Below, one piece after another: positions 60,056 through 64,000 of a DNA stretch of 64,000 bases. How positions within the stretch are numbered: the first letter of the stretch is position 1; every line of letters begins with the position of its first letter. Made by a program: the position numbers and the translations under genes. A model generated the notes under the pieces. That model saw nothing but the letters and a program-made list of their open reading frames with translations. It was not told the origin of the DNA and made no database searches. This DNA comes from Piromyces finnis (Eukaryota > Neocallimastigomycota > Neocallimastigomycetes > Neocallimastigales > Neocallimastigaceae): assembly GCA_002104945.1 (NCBI GenBank), contig MCFH01000004.1, positions 283,501-347,500 on the forward strand, written 5' to 3'.

Positions 60056-60660
60056 TGTAATGCTGACACAGAAAGAATAGATTAGGATATCTATTCTATT
60101 ACAATAACACAAAATTTAAAATAAAATAAAAAATTGTTTTATTAAAAATATCTTTTATTATAATAGAAATTTTATTAATAACAATTACATCGATAAAATG
60201 ATGAAAAATATCTTCTATTTATATTTTTTCCTAAATACATTTATATTATATTATAACTATTTATTTCTTATATATTATTATTTAAAATCTACACTAAAAT
60301 CTTAATTATTAATAAATATTTAAACTATAACTATTTTTAGTAAAATACAATTGGCAATTCAAATTAAGTACTATTCAATTTGAATATGTGCCCATGTATT
60401 ATTGATATATTAATCATTTATTATTTATTTATTTCTATGAAAAAACAATACTAAAACTAGGGATTTAAATTGAGAATATTAATTTACTTGTTAAACATTA
60501 AAAATAAATTAATAATTTATTTTGTTTTAAACTTTAATTATTAATAAATAAATTATGTCTCATTTTCTTTTTCTGAATATAATTTGTGTAACTTAAACAA
60601 TAATACTTGTGGCTTAAGTTACATTAAAGATATCAAACAGAGGCGTTTGATATCTTTACA
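60056..60660 (-). repeat. Solo LTR1 in element A (linker)
   Basis: 605 bp, flanked by ttttc at 60051-60055 and 60661-60665. It is very close to the LTRs of element C and includes the TATA box and GTAATTGTTAT start sequence on the minus strand. Confidence 0.94.
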
Positions 60661-61805
60661 TTTTCTGACTCAAGGTTGGTATCATTTAGTGTACTAACTA
60701 TTGCATTTGCGTTCGCTTCCTGACTGTTATCCTCTTTTAATGACATCCGGGATAATGCGTCAGCTAAAATATTCGCTTTTCCAGGTTGATATCTTACTTC
60801 TACCATGTTTTGGCTAAAGTCATTAACCCAGCGAGCGTGTTTTGAAGTTTGAGGTTCATTTTTATTAATGATAGCAACTAGCGGAAGGTGGTCCGTATAT
60901 AAAATAGTTTTGTACGGATTTCCTAGGACATAATGACGAAATTCCATCAGGCAATAATGAGCAGCGGTACCTTCCAGTTCAGTAATAGGGTAGTTTAATT
61001 CAGCTTTCTTTAGTGCACGACTAGCATACTTTATAGGATGCTCTACCCCGTCCTCCAAAAGTTGCAATAATACGCCGCCAATACCACTGAAACTGGCGTC
61101 CGAGCGGATAATGAAAGGAATATCATAACGAGGAAAACACAGAATAGGGGAAGAGGCCAAATATTCTTTAGCAGCAACGAACGACGAATTACACTCAGAA
61201 TCCCAAATAAACTTGGCGTCTTTTCTAAGGAGTTTATTTAAGGGGGCAGTAATAGAAGCAAAGTGATCAATAAATTCCCTATAATAACCAACCATTCCAA
61301 GAAAAGAACGAAGTTCAGTAACAGATTTAGGAGGATCTAGTTTGAGTATATTATCAACCTTAGATTTAATAGGAAGAAGACCATTAATAGAAACAACATG
61401 ACCCAACACTTCAACTTCCTGTAAACAGAAGTGACACTTCTCAATGTTGACCTTTAAACCATTATCGCGAAGGATCTGGAAAACCTTTTTGATATCACGA
61501 AGATGTTGTGAGTAAGAAGGAGAATAAATAATTATGTCATCAAGGTATACTTGAATACAAACATTGAGGAGGTCAAAGAAGATACGATTCATCTCTCTTT
61601 GAAAGGTCGCCGGCGCGTTTGTTAAACCAAAAGGCATGACTACGTAATCAAAATTTCCAAAGCGTGTGGTAATAGCTGTAATACATTGGTCTTCTGGTAG
61701 CATAGGAATTTGGTGGTATCCACTGAATAGATCTAAGGCCGTGAAAAATCTTGCACCAGTCATGGATTCAAAAGCTTCTCTAATGTTGGGAATAGAGTAA
61801 GCATC
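60661..61805 (-). pseudogene. Element A pol, reverse transcriptase and RNase H
   Basis: On the minus strand the frame gives FFTALDLFSGYHQI, VMPFGLTNAPATFQ, the catalytic QVYLDDIIIYS and LGMVGYYREFI (RT), then RSDASFSGIGG, YTDHLPL and ILADALSR (RNase H). No stop is seen in this block. It is bounded by a solo LTR1 on the left and a solo LTR2 on the right. Confidence 0.92.
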
Positions 61806-62596
61806 TGTAAAAGTATAAAATTTAAAACAGATTTTATACTTAAAACAAAACAATTTTTATTAACACAAAAATAAAAAAATAAAACATTAAATTTTTATTT
61901 TAAAAAAAAACATTTTTATTTAAACTCTTAAAAATATTATTAACTATATAATAGTTAATAATTAAAAAATTGAAAATAACAATTACATCGATTTAACAAA
62001 TAAAAATTACATGTATTTATATTTTTTCATAATTATATTCTAATATATTATTCTATTTAAATAAACATATATTTAATATAAAATAAACAAAACTAATTTA
62101 ATTAAATAATAAAATAACAGAACTAAACTAAACTAATTCATTATACTTTTAATTCAATTTGAGTAAACTCAAAATTGAATAAAGCCCATGTATTTTCTAT
62201 AAATTAATTTAATATTATCAATACTATTCTTAATATATTTCCTATTGAAATATAAATAAATCTATTTTTAAAACTAAGTTAAAATTATTAAACTATTCTA
62301 AATTTAAATAAAAAAGTATAATCTATTCTAAAATTAAATAAAAAGTATTTGAAAAATATTTTAATTATTTAAAATATTTGAAATATTTAAATTTAATTAA
62401 AATTCTTTTATTCCTTAAACTTAAATATTTATCTTAATTTAAATTTAACGGAATTATTATAAAATAATTTATTATTAAATTATTCCATAAAATTTACTCA
62501 AAAATTTTATAATCAGTTTTACTAAATATTAATTTATTATTTAATAATTAATAATTAATTATTAAATAATCTAAAGATATATATTATATCTTTACA
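61806..62596 (-). repeat. Solo LTR2-like element in element A (RT)
   Basis: 791 bp, flanked by gcatc (61801-61805, 62597-62601). It resembles the LTR of element B but differs at many positions and is about 60 bp longer, so it is a separate subfamily or an older copy. It keeps the terminal hairpin, the TATAAATA box and the GTAATTGTTAT start on the minus strand. Confidence 0.92.
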
Positions 62597-62757
62597 GCAT
62601 CCTTTACAGTGATATTATTGACTTTTCTATAATCTGCACAAAGACGCCATTTATTGTGCTTCTTAGGAACCATTACAATGGGAGAAGCCCAAGGGGAATG
62701 GGATGGAACAATAAGGCCTTTATCCAGTAGTTTTTGAAGTTCACCCTTAAGAGCAGC
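62597..62757 (-). pseudogene. Element A pol, N-terminal part of reverse transcriptase
   Basis: On the minus strand this reads LKGELQKLLDKGLIVPS, SPWASPIVMVPKK and WRLCADYRKVNNIT, the start of a Ty3-type RT. It continues into DAYSIPN at 61805 once the solo LTR is removed, and to LSQVQLAA at 63364 on the other side. Confidence 0.9.
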
Positions 62758-63363
62758 TGTAATGTTGAACACTGAAAGAATAGATTAGGATATCTATTCT
62801 ATTACAATAACACAAAAATTTGAAAAAATAAAATAAAAAATTGTTTTATAAAATATCTTTTATTATAATAGAATTTTAATAATAACAATTACATCGATAA
62901 AATGATGAAAAATATCTTCTATTTATATTTTTCCTAAATACATTTATATTATATTATAACTATTTATTTCTTATATATTATTATTTAAAATCTACACTAA
63001 AATCTTAATTATTAATAAATATTTAAACTATAACTATTTTTAGTAAAATACAATTGGCAATTCAAATTAAGTACCATTTAATTTGAATATGTGCCCATGT
63101 ATTATTGATATATTAATCATTTATTATTGATCTATTTCTAAAAAAAAACAATACTAAAACTAGGTATTTAAATTGAGAATATTAATTTACTTGTTAAACA
63201 TTAAAAATAAATTAATAATTTATTTTGTTTTAAACTTTAATTATTAATAAATAAATTATGTCTCATTTTCTTTTTCTGAATATAATTTGTGTAACTTAAA
63301 CAATAATACTTGTGGCTTAAGTTACATTAAAGATATCAAACAGAGGCGTTTGATATCTTTACA
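62758..63363 (-). repeat. Solo LTR1 in element A (start of RT)
   Basis: 606 bp, flanked by gcagc (62753-62757, 63364-63368). It is the most diverged of the LTR1 copies here, for example in its first 20 bases and near 63070-63160, so it is probably the oldest. Confidence 0.93.
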
Positions 63364-64000
63364 GCAGCTAGTTGAACTTGTGACAACTTCCGAACTTTAG
63401 CTTTAATGGGTTTAGCGCCCTCAACAAGTTCAATGTGGTGTGACCGGAGTTTTGAACGTTGGAGATCATCAGTGGAACAAGCAATAACATCACGAAAAGA
63501 AAATAGAAGACTTTGAAAATCATCTACAACAATCGGTTCTTCAGACTTATATGAAGGAATAAGATTATGTAATTCCTCAACTTTACCTAGAATTAGATCC
63601 TCCTTATTAAGAATAGGCTCGTTCTTGAGAGCAGCTACAATTGGTTTCCTATCAGAAGAGGGAAATAAGTAACAGTAATAGCACAAAGAGTTAAAAGAAT
63701 TAATATCAATAATAGGAGTGAGAGGTTCCAGAGTACCTTGACGTGTCTTAACACAAACAGTTTTATCGACTGCATCAACAATAATCCGTTGATCATGTTG
63801 AACTTTCAAACCAATCAGAGCATCATAAAATACGTCGTCATTATCGCAAATGCGGAATAGGACCGGAAAGGTAAGAGAACCAATACACACATTGAGTTCA
63901 ACCAAATCAAAGGTACGAAGGTTATCATCAGCCATAGCCTGTTGAATTTTGCTGTATACTTGGCCTTCAATTTTGAAATCGTTTATATTATCTAACAAGA
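63364..64000 (-). pseudogene. Element A pol, protease-to-RT region (continues beyond window)
   Basis: On the minus strand an open frame runs from the right edge. It has beta-rich segments (FDLVELNVCIGSLTFPVLFRI, DALIGLKV) that fit the C-terminal half of a Ty3-type aspartic protease, then a linker ending HHIELVEGAKPIKAKVRKLSQ, the usual lead-in to RT. The catalytic Asp lies outside the window. The trailing VKISNASV of the raw frame is translated LTR, not pol. Confidence 0.8.

Larger units (their letters stand above)
45083..64000 (-). mobile_element. Element A: Ty3/gypsy retrotransposon, interrupted four times, right end outside window
   Basis: Reading the minus strand and skipping four inserts, one pol frame continues: protease-region (64000-63364), RT start (62757-62597), RT/RNase H (61805-60661), linker (60055-59893) and integrase to the stop (46220-45083). 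Each gap is flanked by a perfect 5-bp duplication: ctttt for element B, ttttc, gcatc and gcagc for the solo LTRs. RT carries YLDD. The integrase has a GPY motif (YFKGPYQI) near its end and no chromodomain, which separates A from B and C. Its sequence is visibly GC-richer than its surroundings. Gag and the 5' LTR are not in the window. Confidence 0.93.

Noticed and set aside
60633-60660. C-terminal VKISNASV ends on two unrelated element A frames (also at 63336-63363)
   Set aside because: The shared peptide is the translated start of LTR1, not a conserved protein tail.

Overview
This is eukaryotic nuclear DNA, most likely from an anaerobic gut fungus (Neocallimastigomycota). The clues are extreme A+T richness outside genes, long (TTA)n, (TTTA)n and 7-mer microsatellites, poly-A/poly-T runs, many short AT-rich introns with GTA(A/T)GT-like donors, Asn/Ser/Glu-rich proteins, fungal-type septin, MOG1 and chromodomain Ty3 elements, and a class C receptor with a beta-helix-like ectodomain, a protein type I associate with this phylum. 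The species is not determined. Introns were placed by hand from GT...AG sites, reading-frame continuity and family resemblance.

Positions 1-43400 hold eight host genes in long AT-rich spacers. In order: a 10-exon septin (minus); a 1214-residue membrane-anchored acidic protein with an eIF2B-epsilon/eIF5-type W2-like domain (minus); an F-box/leucine-rich protein (plus); a signal-peptide, beta-helix, EGF, seven-helix class C GPCR with two apparent microexons (plus); a METTL6-type tRNA m3C methyltransferase (minus); a 19-exon MSH2 (plus), whose upstream spacer is shared with the methyltransferase; the Ran cofactor MOG1 (plus); and a CASTOR/GATSL-type ACT-domain protein related to the mTORC1 arginine sensor (plus). 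They look like independent housekeeping, signalling and repair genes, not a cluster with one function.

Positions 45083-64000 are a nest of Ty3/gypsy retrotransposons. The oldest, element A (minus, no chromodomain seen, runs off the right edge), is interrupted four times, each insertion flanked by a perfect 5-bp target duplication. The interruptions are element B (46221-59892) and three solo LTRs. Element B (minus, chromodomain type, 732-bp LTRs, broken ORF) is itself interrupted by element C (50823-57201, plus) and by a solo LTR in its 5' LTR. Element C has two 605-bp LTRs that look identical and one intact 1515-codon gag-pol ORF; it sits in the protease active-site codons of B.

The most informative non-gene signal is in the leaders of B and C. 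The 11 bases directly after the 5' LTR are perfectly complementary to an 11-mer inside the LTR, and a TATAAATA box lies at the right distance upstream for that 11-mer to be the transcript start. This is the arrangement of Tf1-type self-primed reverse transcription. A second U5/PBS stem shows compensatory changes between B and C, both leaders lack any ATG, and both carry tandem repeats.
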